In this document: positions 13,206 to 24,054 of the stretch, one piece after another
How the letters are laid out: every line of letters starts with the position of its first letter
How positions within the stretch are numbered: the first letter of the stretch is position 1
From: Pyrocephalus nanus
Lineage: Eukaryota > Chordata > Aves > Passeriformes > Tyrannidae
Direction of reading: 5' to 3'
Assembly (NCBI GenBank): GCA_038380795.1
Contig: CM076276.1
Location: forward strand, 13,344,001-13,408,000
Length of the DNA: 64,000 nucleotides
Notes under the pieces: model-generated
Databases searched by the model: none
Told to the model about the DNA's origin: nothing
The model's input: only the letters and a program-made list of their open reading frames with translations
Program-made: the position numbers and the translations under genes

Positions 13206-13339
13206 ACTCATACATGTCCTGTTTGGAAATCCATGGGTGAAGGGGATGTTTATCTGCCAGGATGTCAACTAAGGGCAGGAGAGATGATGCTTTTGTCACC
13301 TGGAGAAGCTCTAGATGGGAATAGAGACATCAGCTCATA

Positions 13340-13670
13340 TCGCCTTAGAGGTTGTTGGGAGAGGGATGATGGTTTGGGAGAGGATAAACTGCATGGCATG
13401 GAGTGACAGGACAAGGGGAAATGGCTTCAAAATGACAGGGCAGAGTTACATTGTATATTGGGAAGAAATTCTTCCCTGTGACGGTGCTGAGGCCCTGGCA
13501 CAGGTTGCCCAGAGAAGTTGTGTCTGCCCCATCCCTGGAAATATTCCATCCGGGTTGGATGGGCCTTGGAGCAACCTGGTCCAGTGGAAGGTTTCCCTAC
13601 CCATGAGAGGATTTGGACTAGAAAAGCTTTAAAGGTTTCTTCCAACCCAGAGATTGTATGATCTCCCTGA
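13340..13670 (+). mobile_element. CR1 LINE 3'-end fragment, longer copy
   Basis: Shows the CR1 3' region in sense order: GACAAGGGGAAATGGCTTC, then TTGGGAAGAAATTCTTCCC, GGCACAGGTTGCCCAGAGAAG, CCCCATCCCTGGAAATATTCC, GGTTGGATGGGCCTTGGAGC, CAACCTGGTCCAGTGGAAGG and a terminal TTCCAACCCAGAGATTGTATGATC. About 330 bases survive. With 13088-13205 it forms a tail-out inverted pair. Confidence 0.92.
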
Positions 13671-14154
13671 GGAAGTGGGGATGTTCGTTCCCTGCTCCTC
13701 TCCATGGCCCACAGCCAGGGAGGGCTCACAGATGGACAGCTCGTGGCTGGGGCTGACTGCTCTCGACAGGCTAATAATACCCCTGGGAGAAGGTCAGGTG
13801 GGCAGCAGCAAGAGCAGCTCCTGTTACAGGCTCACCCTCAGCTGCCAGAGCCTCCAGAAAGTTTTGGGATGTCTTGGAGGAGAGCTGGGACTGCAACCGC
13901 TCCTCCATGGCTGGGTGTCCAGGGCAGGTGACGGCAGCCGGCTGTGAATGGTTGTCCCCACCGTGGTGTGGAGAACTGCATTAGCCCCCAGGACAAATCC
14001 CTGCTCTGCCATCCCATCACTGCATCCTCCATGTCAGCACACCCTGCCCTGCTTCCCCATCCCAGCAGGACCTGGCCACCACCGGGCGGGCCACCGTGCC
14101 ATCCCACCGCCACAAATGTCCCGGCAGAGAGGGTTTTTCTTGCTGAAAAGCTGC

Positions 14155-14300
14155 TTAGCAGCTTAAGGAAACAATAAAAGTAGTATTATCTTCAATGGCG
14201 AGGCAGATGGTTTGGATGATTGGTTTGACTTTTAAGCTGGATTTGAGCTACGGATATTCTGATTTTTAACAATTTTTGGCTGGTCAGACTCCGGCGGCGT
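14155..14300. promoter_or_regulatory. AT-rich island, candidate conserved element
   Basis: Unique, non-repetitive AT-rich sequence with GATTGGTTTGACTTTTAAGC and TTTTTAACAATTTTTGGC-type runs and an adjacent CGGCGGCG. Composition contrasts sharply with the GC-rich surroundings. Regulatory role is inference. Confidence 0.25.
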
Positions 14301-16479
14301 AATCTCCAGATTCCTGCTCCCCTTAAATCCAGTCCTCTGGGCACCAGGGGCTGTGGGATGGAGACCTGCCCTGGCTGGGGGGTGACACGCATGTGAGGGG
14401 GCACCCAGACCCCCACCACCTGGTCTGGCAGCCATCTGGCCTCGCTGCCACCACCACAGCCACCACCAGCCCTCTGCATGCCGGTTGTCACCGCTGCCAC
14501 TGCATCTTTGTCACCCTGACCTTGCAGGGACAAAGCCCCTGTCTGGTCCCATCCCGCGTGGGTGGCAGCGCTCCGCAAATCCATCGCTGGCAGGAGCCCA
14601 GGCCTGAGCTTTCCCCCCCCAACATTGTCTTCTGCAGAGGGATTTATTTAGTTTTCCTCCTAATTATCTGGAGCCGTGGACTTCCCGCCACCATCTGAGC
14701 ACCGGTCCCAGCCCGCAGAGCTGCTCCCGCCGACACGGAGCCTGTTCCTGCCGTCGCCCCCACACCCGGTGTCACTGTGCTGCTGCCGTCTGGAGCGCTC
14801 AGCAGATGATGTCCCGCTCACCAGGACGTGGCCAGGGCCCTTCTCCATCCCTCCTGCAGCAGGGACCCCCAGCCATCCAGGAATCCCTCCACGGATAAGG
14901 GATCTGCCATGCTCCAGGGCTCTCAAGCAGCCTCCGAGGCTTCTTGGTGCTGCCGTGTTCGGCCTGATGCAAGGCAAAGGAGGGATTTGGGGATGAAATC
15001 CACGTTCAGCGCTGTTGGGGTTGGGCAAAACTCCTCTGGAAGGCGGTTCCTGGCAAATAAATGCCATCCCTGGGGATTTCATGGGGGTTTACAACTCCAG
15101 GACTGAGTGGCTTCCAGCACCACCTCCAGGCAGGGTCTCAGGTTATTGATGACCAGCCTCAAGCCCCACAGCTGCCCCACCTGAGAAGAGCCATCATAAC
15201 CATCCTTCATATCAGAATCATTTTTATTTAGCAAATCTCCAGAGCTTCAAAATAAAACTCCCATAAAACAAGGGTCATCTCTGGGATTACACTGAAATCG
15301 TAAACTGAGCAAAAGAGGAAGACTTCTACAGAGGTCAAAGGTCACCCAAAACATCCCTTTAAGAGAAATAACTCCAGTTTTCTGTTCCCATTGCGAGCTC
15401 CAGTGCTGGTCAGCAGAGGGGAAGAAGGGGGGAAGAGTGGAGGTGATGGAGGTAAAGGATGTGGGGAGTGTCTACGCAATTTGGTTCAGTCCTACTGCCA
15501 AAATATTTCCCTGCTGCACCCGGATCCTGAAACACCAGGGGGGAAAAAAACCCAAACCCTGTTGCAAGGAAAAGTGGTGGTTTGGGGTCTGTCTGTGGGA
15601 AGCAGAGCAGAGGCTGCAGAGAGGTGAACCTGGAGAGGGAGAGGTGTGGGGGGACGAGAGTCCCAGGGACGAGGCAGCAGCTGGGATGGGGAGCAGGATG
15701 CAGGGATGGGATCGGCAGCGGGAAGGATCTGCCGCAGCTGCTGCAAGTAGCTGCGAGCTCGGTGCCCGATCCCCAGCAGCCTTTCCCCTGCCGGCTCCCG
15801 CGGGGCCCGGCAAAGCACTGTCAGAGCTGCCAGAGCTTATCTTTAGCTCTGTTCCCTCCCTCGCCCCCGCGCCCACCTCCTCGCCGCTCACCGCGTCCCC
15901 GGCCCCCACCAAAACACGCCGTTACATAAGCGCTCGCAGCAGCCATCTGGGGCTGAGTCAGCCACGAACCCAAACGGACAGAAAGCCCCCCGGGGCGGGG
16001 ATGCCAGCCCCCGGATAACGGGCTTTTGGGGTCATCCCCCCGCTAAGGCCATCCCGGAGCGTCCGGAGCCCACACCCAGACTCGGGTGAGCAGCCCCGTG
16101 AGCAAGAGGGCCTGGAAGGGGATGGTGAGAAATGCCCCAGCCCAGGGGATTGGAGTCATGCTTGGGGTCATCAGGCAAGGAGGGGAAGGCTTAATTACAC
16201 ACTAAGGAGGTATTGCCAAAATAAATGTGCCAGGTGCAGGGGAAGAGGGGAGGGAGCATTGACAGGCTGGGGAAGGGGAGTTGATCTGCCACTTTGGACG
16301 TGTCTCTTCCATCTCCATCCACAGTCCTGACATCCCACTGGAAACCCCTCTGTGCTTTTCCCATTAAATCAGCACCATCAAGCCCAGTTTGATTCCAAAT
16401 TTATTAATTTGGGGTTTTTCCCCGAATCCCGTGATCAGGGCAGGGGGTGTCCTTCACCTCCTCCTTAAAATCACCATTT

Positions 16480-16850
16480 TCCCCCGGCAGCAGCATCGCA
16501 GTGAGAGTTTGTGACCTGAACTTTGCAGCATTGTGCTGATTCACAACGGCTTGTCACCGAAAACTGCCTAAAAATGACAGAAAAAGGGACGCTGACTCAT
16601 GTGTTTGCCTTCCCCGAGTGAGGAGAAATGTGAAAGGTGAACAAAGTACTTAACGGGCGATAATTACATTCAGCGCTGAAAAATCCAATCCATATTAATA
16701 AGCCGGCGTGTTGTCGCTAATAGAGGCATTTTACAATTAAAAGAAAATAAAACATTTAAGGTTTTTAACCTTGACAGTGACCTTTCAACAACAAGTGTAA
16801 GGAAACCCCTAATTTTGTCCCACTCACAATAATAAATCTCTGTTAAGGAG
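16480..16850. promoter_or_regulatory. Strongest candidate conserved non-coding element of the 3' flank
   Basis: About 370 bases of unique, AT-rich sequence without simple repeats, rich in factor-type cores: TGACTCATG (AP-1, about 16591), CGATAATTACATT (about 16658), TCCATATTAATAAGC (about 16689), AATTAAAAG (about 16735) and TGACCTTTCAA (nuclear-receptor-like, about 16780). This is the composition expected of a deeply conserved developmental enhancer. Only comparative alignment can confirm. Confidence 0.4.
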
Positions 16851-17125
16851 AAACTCCAGCAGCCGCCTTCCTGGACTCCCCGCAGGGTGCTGGGGGCTGG
16901 TTCCCTGACATAATCCTGTTATACAGAGGGATGAAACCTGGCATGGGATGGGTTGGAAGAGCTGGCCCCTCAGTGGGAGAGCTCTTGGCATTGTCATTCC
17001 AGCCAGGCAGAGGGGGAGAAAGGAGTTGGAGAGGGTCCACCTTAATGCAGGATGAAAAAGCAAATTGCCAGCAGGAGAGCAGAGATGCTGCTCCGTTACT
17101 ATGGTTACCCCCAGAGACAACCCAG

Positions 17126-17189
17126 CATCCCTGGGTATCGCCCTGTGGTACCCGGATCATCCCTGGGTCTCACCCTGCGGTACCCGAGA
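17126..17189. repeat. 32-bp tandem duplication
   Basis: CATCCCTGGGTATCGCCCTG... at 17126 is repeated as CATCCCTGGGTCTCACCCTG... at 17158, both ending in GGTACCCG. Few substitutions between units. Confidence 0.85.
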
Positions 17190-18479
17190 TGCTCCCGGCC
17201 ACCCCAAATGGCACTGGGGCAATTCAGGTGGGCAAGACACCAAATTTGAAGGGACTTTTAGGGCTTGAGGTTCTGGGAGTAGCCAGGAGAGAGGATGAAT
17301 CCAGGATGGATGGAGGAGCAGCATCTCCAGCGTGACCAGGGCAGAGTTCCTGCCTTCATCCTTCTGAGATGAGGGGAGCTGGTGGGAACTCAGAGCTCCC
17401 AGCCCCTCCTCTGCCTACTCTCAACTTCTTGGTGAGGGACTGGCCCTCCCAGATTTCAGTGGGTTTGAACCAAACCCATCCAAGCTGATGAAAAGCCACC
17501 CTGCTTTTGGGGAGGCCAAAAGCCTCTGCAAGGGCACAGAGAGATGCTCTGATCCCCTGAGGCTGAAGGGAAAGAGGCAGGAGGGCAGTCAGTGAGGGCT
17601 GGTGCAATGCTGAGTTAAGTGAGGGGTTTAGCACTTACAGACATCTTGTGGAGGTTGCCAGCTAAGAAACAGCCCCAACCTCATCATCCCATTGGCTGCA
17701 ATCCCTGCTGAAAACATCCCAGCCGTGCCTCTGAGGTGTAAGGGAGGTCCTCCCCTGCTGAGCCACCCACTGCCTTCCCATCCCTGCTGCTCCCACCCCT
17801 CAGCTCAGCTCTAACCCCCAAAGGTGAGGACGGTCAGATTGCAAATAAAGCCAGGACCAAACACCTTGGTAGCACATTTCCCATGGTGCCAGCGTCAGCT
17901 CAGCTCCCCGGGGATTTCTGCTACAAGCAGCCACCGAGGGAGGAATTCTGGAGGCAGTGGGAACCATCCCCGGGGAACTGCCTGCTCCTGAATCATTAAA
18001 TGCTTCCACAAACGAAGCGCTGGGGTTTGTAGTGCAAACTGCTGCACGAGGAGTCAGTGGCGCATGGCAGAGCCATCCCCGGGAGCGGAGGCACGGGAGC
18101 CGTGGGAAGCTGCTGCACGGGTCGGTGCGTGTCCCCAGGAGAGATGCTGGCAGGGCCCTGCCAGAGCATCCCCCACCTCCTCCCTGGCATTTTCCTTTCT
18201 GAGATCCAGAGCCCCTGTTTTGGAGTAGAGGTTTTTCCCCGTCTCATCTCCCGCCTGCCGGTAACAGGCCCTTTACCTTCCCCAAAAACCCCCGCCCCTC
18301 TCCTCAGCCGGGGGAAAAGCTTCCAGAAAAGCATCTGGTCCAGATTTAAAGGCATTAAGAGACAGAGATTGGTGGCTTGCTCTAATAGCTAATCATTATT
18401 AAAAGATCCCTCCTTATTTCCAAGATAGATTTGTCTGGCTTCTGCTTCCAGGAAGGGGTGGTTATTATGCCTTTCCCTG

Positions 18480-18605
18480 GTAGATTAAGTTACCTCTTTG
18501 TACCAGTGTATCCTCCCCCTGACAAATGCTGTAATCAAGTCACCTCTCAGTGTCCCCCTTTGCTGAATTAAACGGGCTTTGCTCTGAAGTCTTGCTTAGC
18601 CCCGG
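18480..18605 (-). mobile_element. Old CR1/L3-like LINE fragment
   Basis: The plus-strand run GTAATCAAGTCACCTCTCAG, followed by TTTGCTGAATTAAACGGGC and CTCTGAAGTC, is a diverged reverse complement of the conserved CR1/L3 3' region (sense GAGGTGACTTGATT). The orientation is minus. Divergence is higher than in the other CR1 copies, suggesting an ancient insertion. Confidence 0.6.
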
Positions 18606-19574
18606 CCCTCTCTGTGGTGATTACAGTGAGTGGCTGGCAGGGATTTTTTTTTAATGAGTAAAAAGACTTCCTTATGGGGAAAAAGGGATGGAGCCGATGG
18701 GACCCAAGTGACCATCAGTTGTGGGTGGAAACTATCAGCTGCTGATCACCCAACCCGGATTCAGACCCATGACCAGCCTGAGGAAGGATGATCAGGAATT
18801 TCTTCGGGTTATTTCAGTGCATGAGCCCCGTTCCCCAGGGCAGCCAGGTGTGAAAGCCAGGAGGAAAATCCAGGATGGCAAATACAGGGGCTCTGTGTCC
18901 ACCAGGCCATTAACCTCTCCGTAAATAGCATCCCACACACTCTCTCCGCTTTCCTTCAGCCGTGACCATTAAAGACATTTAAGCTGTCACTTGGACACGG
19001 CGTGATGTCCCCTGAGGTCCCCTCAGGAGGCCATGCCCGGAGGCAGCAGATCCTCCTGGAGCCCAAGGGGGACCAAGGTCGCTCCAGGAAGATTTGTTGG
19101 GTCAGTCTCAGGTGACTGGGCTCGTTCTGCCTGGTCGTTTTCCCATCTCCGGGCTCCCTGCATGGCTGAGCTGATCTTGTCCCCTGGATAAATCCCATCA
19201 GGAAGTGCAGTGGAGCAAGTGGGACTCACGGATGGGGCCGTGGGGGAAGGGGGGACCCTGCAGAGCCCCATCCCTGCAGCGCCTTCCCATGCAGGGAGGA
19301 AAATCATCTTTCCTGCAGGATAACAAGGAAAATTCATGTGTGTGGTTTCTGCTCTGACCTAGAGGCAGCAGGATGGATATTTGCTAAAAGGCTCTTAAAA
19401 AAAAAAAAAAAAAAAAAATCTCTGTTTGTCCTGCTGGGCCCAGTCTTGCTCAAAGTTTGCTCCACATACATCCTGTATGTGTGACAATTGACAGACTTGG
19501 AACCACGCTGGAAGTTTGCTACAGGCAGACACTTCCCTATGATCTTTAAAATATACAGCACGACGCGAGGTATT
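18606..19574. other. Non-coding flank beyond the presumed KCNJ12 end
   Basis: Nothing gene-like. Contains an A22 homopolymer at 19397-19418, followed by T-rich/AT-rich sequence leading into the presumed gene end. Confidence 0.6.
19397..19418 (+). repeat. A22 homopolymer
   Basis: Twenty-two uninterrupted A residues; on the minus strand this is a T run about 150-200 bases beyond the distal poly(A) signal. Likely length-variable. Confidence 0.9.
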
Positions 19575-19593
19575 TTAAATAGATCAAAATACA

Positions 19594-19599
19594 TTTATT
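19594..19599 (-). terminator. KCNJ12: Candidate distal poly(A) signal AATAAA
   Basis: TTTATT on the plus strand is AATAAA on the minus strand, inside the AT-rich end of the presumed 3' UTR. Cleavage would fall near 19570-19585. A G/T-rich stretch follows on the minus strand around 19505-19535, as expected for a downstream element. Position relative to the stop gives a 3' UTR of about 4.5 kb. Confidence 0.45.
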
Positions 19600-21437
19600 A
19601 CATATTTATATTATTTTCTCTAGTCTATTTATATCTTTTGGAGACTCTTATATATAATATATATAATATATTTAAAATAACATAAAATTAGCCAGTTTTG
19701 TCATCTGAAATACATTTTACAAATATATATATACATTGTCACATATATCTCAAATATATGTGCAATGAGACAGAGAAACACCAGAGGTGGAAAAGGTACA
19801 GATACTTCATTGCATCCCTCGGCTTCTCTACCACCATCACCCCAGGGAAGAGACTCAGCGTTTCACCCCTGGGAAACCAGTGCTCCCAGTTGCCAACCTG
19901 CCCTCCTGAACTGATGCCGAGTCCCGGCCCCCAAACCATGTGGGACCAAGCCTGGGGGAGCACCGGGGTGTTTTTGGGAGGGGATGGAGGAAAGATGGGC
20001 ACCCTGGGAGGGGGAAGCGGGACAGATGTGCACAGCTGGTGGACAAGGTGATGGGTGGCATCGGGTGGGGCACCATCCCACACCCCATCCCTGCTCATAA
20101 CGCATCCGAATCCTGCCCTCTGCCAACCTCCCCATGGCAGCATTCCTGAACTGGGGGGGTGGGGAGAGCAGGATGAGGCCGAAATGCCACACCCAGCTGT
20201 CACACGCTCACTGCGGTGTGCAAGAAACGGGAGGGGGGACACACGGGGGACTCTTTTGGTTGTCAGCACGAGAGGAAAGGAAAGAGAAGGAGGGTTTAAA
20301 AATAAACGTTTTTGTTCTGCCTTATTAAAGATAGAAAAGGTGGCTCTGAAATCATCTCCTACAAAAGGTTTGAAGGTCAAGCAGGCACCGAATCGCGAAA
20401 GGTTGAGCGCTAAGTGATTGTCCCAGCCCGGAAAGACGAAGGGCACTAAACTCGCTTGTGAGAAGCGAAGGCTCGTCCTGACAGCCCCCAGCCCTGGGCA
20501 CCCCCTGCCCGGCCTGGCAGGGCACAAGATGCCCTTTCCAGAGGTGGATTTGGGGTGCAGGGCTGTGGCTTTCTACTCTCACTGCTGTATCTCTGTGGGG
20601 TGAAGCCAAGTGGGAGCAGCAGCGGGTCCAGCCCCTGGTCCCCAACCAGCGTGGCTGCCCCCAGGGCAATCCCTACGGGAGGCTGGCCAAGAGGATTAGA
20701 GGTTCTTTGTCGGACTCCTGCCATCCCCCAGGGATCAAGTGGGAGTGAACTCCGAGGATGGAGCCGGTTTGCTCAGGGAAATGGTCAGCCGCTGTTTTGG
20801 GGGGAACGTTCCCCCCACTCGGCTCCAAACCCCTTCCCACAGGGATCCTGCCCCATCCGTGCTGTGACCAGCACCAAAACCCCACACTGAGAGCATCCCT
20901 TGTGCCTTCCCAGCCCCTCCAGGGAAGGGAAGTGCCAAACAGACACCACTCTCTGGCTTCCTTCACCTTGTTTTTCTTTTGTTACCCCTTTCTCTGACAA
21001 TTTTTGTGATTAAAACTATGGCTGGGCAGCCTTCCTGATGCTCCCTGATGGCAGGAAAAAAGACCAGTAGCTCAGAGCACTCACAGGTAGGCAAAAATAA
21101 TATTTATACACTATGTACCAGCATGGTCCATGGCCAGGACAAGGACTATACAGTATATTTATGGTGTCTCACCAGAGCTAGACCCTCACTAGCAGGGTTT
21201 GGGGCAGGGAGTGAGTGAACACGGTCCAGGGAGGGCCCAACACCCCCTCACCCTTTCAGCCTCGGGCACTCCCCGTCCCAGTTCACATCCTCCTACACAG
21301 CAGTTTAAAAATACATCTGTATATATTATTCTATTCTCTCAGGTAACACTGTACAATCATAGAAGTTCCTTTAAAAGCAATAATTTACTTAAAGACATCT
21401 CTATTTCTCTTTTGTTTTTATACAAATATTTACTGTG

Positions 21438-21456
21438 ATATATATATATATATATA
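21438..21456. repeat. (AT)n microsatellite in the presumed 3' UTR
   Basis: An uninterrupted AT dinucleotide run, flanked by AU-rich sequence. Could be transcribed as part of KCNJ12 mRNA. Confidence 0.9.
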
Positions 21457-21527
21457 AAGAAATTAACCCTCTGAGAACTCTACAGCAGCAAGATGTGCAC
21501 CTTTTTTTTTTTTTGTAATAATTATTA

Positions 21528-21568
21528 TTTATTCAAAAAGAACCTAAAACCACTTAAAAGCATTTATT
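21528..21568 (-). terminator. KCNJ12: Candidate proximal poly(A) signals (two AATAAA)
   Basis: Minus-strand AATAAA hexamers lie at 21563-21568 and 21528-21533 in an AT-rich block, followed (minus direction) by an A-rich run complementary to the T tract at 21502-21514. Use of these would give a 3' UTR of about 2.5 kb. A templated A run just downstream means oligo-dT primed cDNA could falsely suggest an end here. Confidence 0.35.
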
Positions 21569-22225
21569 TTAAAAAAATAAATAAGTAGTGCTCACACAAA
21601 ATCTCTCTGCCCCACCCCCCCCCTCCATCCTTCCCAACCCCCCCAGATGCTGTGGTGCAAAAAGTGGGGGGGAAAACCCCTCCTCCCTGGGAGCAAAGGG
21701 ACTGGTGATGGGATGGAATCCACCTTGGCTGCCTCAGAAACATCAATGCCACGGCTGGAGCTCAGTGGCACATCCCTACGTGTCCCCACTTTCGGGGACA
21801 ACCCACCCAGGGATGTTTTCTCCCCTTGGCCGGATTTTAGGGGTGGCCAAAAATGATGCAGCCCCTGGGCCGGCAGCGTGGGGTGACGGTGATGGACACT
21901 GGTGGGAAGAATCTCTGCGGGGATGAAGTCCCAGCGCCCAACACAGTGGCACAGGGCAGGGGGACACACTGGGGCGGCCCCTCCCTAGAGCCCTTGGCAA
22001 GAAGGAGATGGGGATGGGGACACAGGACAAATCCTGCCTCTGCCACCCTTGCTTGGACACACCACAGCAAGTTATGGCTCCAGGACACGGCTTCCCTGAT
22101 GTGGGCTGGGGGGAGGAAAGCACCGGGAGCCCGTCACAGCCCCAAACACTGCAGGGCACCCCGCTCGCCAGCCCCTCTCCCCAAGGGCGGGTGCTGCCAG
22201 GGCTCCATGCCCAGGATGCGGGATG

Positions 22226-22273
22226 CCCATGGCTACAAAGCTTTTCCCATGGCTACAAAGCTTTTCCCATGGC
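22226..22273. repeat. 20-bp tandem repeat, 2.4 copies
   Basis: CCCATGGCTACAAAGCTTTT occurs exactly twice in a row (22226, 22246) with a third partial copy beginning at 22266. Perfect identity implies recent slippage; it lies within the presumed 3' UTR. Confidence 0.95.
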
Positions 22274-23314
22274 CACAGGGAGCGGGGAGCCGGATTTTGG
22301 CTCCCAGAGCACCAATGAGCAGCATGGCTGGATGAAGGGACCCGCAACCTGCATCTTCCTGACTCCTTCCCCCTGTGCAACAGCGGGGAGCAGGGCAGGA
22401 GCCAAGGCTTCCCAAGCACGGGCTGGTTTGCCCTGTGCTGGAGCAAAAGCTAAGCCAGTTTGCCACCAAGGCCAGCCTAAAACACGGTGGATGAGGGGAG
22501 GTGGGTGCTGCAGAGCAAAGGGAACGTGCCCCGGTGGGGGGATGCAAAAGGGGTGCTGTGGAGGAGGGCTGGGGTGCGGGATGAGTTCGCATCTCTAAGG
22601 CACAATCCACCTCGAGGCTGGGACACAGGGATGGGTTGAAGCTCAAGACGGGGTGATTTTCTCGACTGGCATCTCTTGCTTTGGGAAAAACATCTGCCTC
22701 TGAAGCAGGACCCTCTGGTGAATAGGGAATTCATAAACCCCAGCCTGGCACAGAGGTGGCTCCTGTGCTACAAGATGACTTTTGCATTGGTTTCCAAGTT
22801 TAAAAATATTCTTCAGGGAAGAAAAACACCAAATTGGTTGGAAAGGTGGGGAAATACCCAATTTTGACAGCTTTCCACTCTCCTTTTTGTGCTTCTCATT
22901 ATTTTGTCCCAGTCATGATGGAATTTATGAATTCCCCATCAGAGATGTTGGGGGAGACCCAACACTCAGCAGCTGATGTTCCAGACCCTGTTTCCACCCT
23001 GAAAATCAGTATTTCCATATATTGGCTGATTACTGTGTTTACAATGCTTTTTTTCTATCACAGTCCTTCCTATCCTTATTATCTCCTTCACCAATAATTC
23101 CTCTACTTGCTTTCACTGCCACGGACCTCCAGTCACTTACATTTGTTTTCTGCCTATGAAGCCATGCCAGTGGAAAATAAACACCCCAAAACTGGATGCA
23201 GTCTTGACTTCTAGCTCTTGAATCTGCCCAACAAGTCACCCCCTCAAAGGACCCTGGTGGCTTCTTCATTCCCTTGTTCATTTTTAAAAAATACTGAATG
23301 ACTTCTTTCAGATT

Positions 23315-23371
23315 TAATATTATTATTATTGTTGTTATAATTATAATAATAATAATAATTATTATTATTTT
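23315..23371. repeat. ATT/AAT microsatellite arranged as an inverted repeat
   Basis: An (ATT)n block, a short GTTGTTATAATTATAA bridge, an (AAT)n block and a second (ATT)n block. Neighbouring blocks are complementary, so the transcript could form an A-U hairpin about 700 bases after the KCNJ12 stop. Confidence 0.85.
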
Positions 23372-24054
23372 GGTAAACAGTCTCCCAAACGGTACGGTGA
23401 AAAAATTAAAAACCCTCTCACCTCCCTCCCCCGTTTTTTTTCCCCCAAAATTAAAAAGAAGTACGTTAACGTTGCATGTTATTTCAAGTGTTGTTCTTGT
23501 GCAACCGAACCAGACCGCCTGCCGAAGGAGCAATATTTTTTTTTTTTTGTTGCTGTTGCTGCTCGGTTAAAAAAAACAAAAGGAAAAAAAAAATAAAAAT
23601 TAGAAAGAGAGAGAGAGAGCGTAAGGTTTGTTTCCTGATATTTCCTCTTTTTGGATCTCGCAGTGCTCGGCTCCAAGACAACGCCGGCGTTTTCCCCGCG
23701 GGGGGGAGCAAAGCCCCACGGGGCCAGCGCGGGGCCAGCGCCTGCCAGCGCCCCACGGACCCTCCTCTCTTCATCCCTCCATCCATCTGTCCATCCGTCT
23801 GTCCATCCCTCCCCGAGCCGTCGGCCCCGCCGTGGGCGCTGGGCGCGGGGCACGCGCCAGGGGCTGCCACCGTCCCCTCCTGCAGACCGCTCAGTGGTTA
23901 TTGCGATGAAACTGAAAACTATGAACGAGACTAATTTCTCAAGCATTCCTATGGCACTTGCATTGTTCTGCATAATTTTGAGCGGGTTTTAGGGGGAAGA
24001 GATTAGAGGAAGGAAAAAAAATACCCTTGGAAAAGTCAGCGGAAGGACCAAGAG

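Larger units (their letters stand above)
13671..18479. other. Non-coding flank, no gene seen
   Basis: No supported coding sequence. Holds three AT-rich islands (14155-14300, 15200-15370, 16480-16850), a 32-bp tandem duplication (17126-17189) and a CpG-richer block at about 15720-16060 that has E-box CAGCCATCTGG and AP-1-like CTGAGTCA motifs but no clear transcription start or splice signal. Confidence 0.65.
19575..24054 (-). other. KCNJ12: Probable KCNJ12 3' UTR (long form)
   Basis: This stretch directly follows the KCNJ12 stop codon on the minus strand and contains no recognisable gene. The first 200 bases after the stop look constrained: they are AT-balanced and free of simple repeats. Then comes a GC- and CpG-rich block (about 23.65-23.90 kb), a T/A-rich patch with an ATT/AAT inverted repeat (23.31-23.37 kb), a 20-bp tandem duplication (22.23 kb), and two AT-rich terminal zones (about 21.06-21.57 and 19.56-19.78 kb) carrying AATAAA signals and ATTTA-type motifs. 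Two ends suggest alternative 3' UTRs of about 2.5 and 4.5 kb. The extent is inferred; transcript data would settle it. Confidence 0.55.

Noticed and set aside
19739..20527. 262-codon minus-strand frame in the presumed 3' UTR
   Set aside because: No recognisable protein features; codon content follows local GC-rich composition and it sits between the KCNJ12 stop and its likely poly(A) site.
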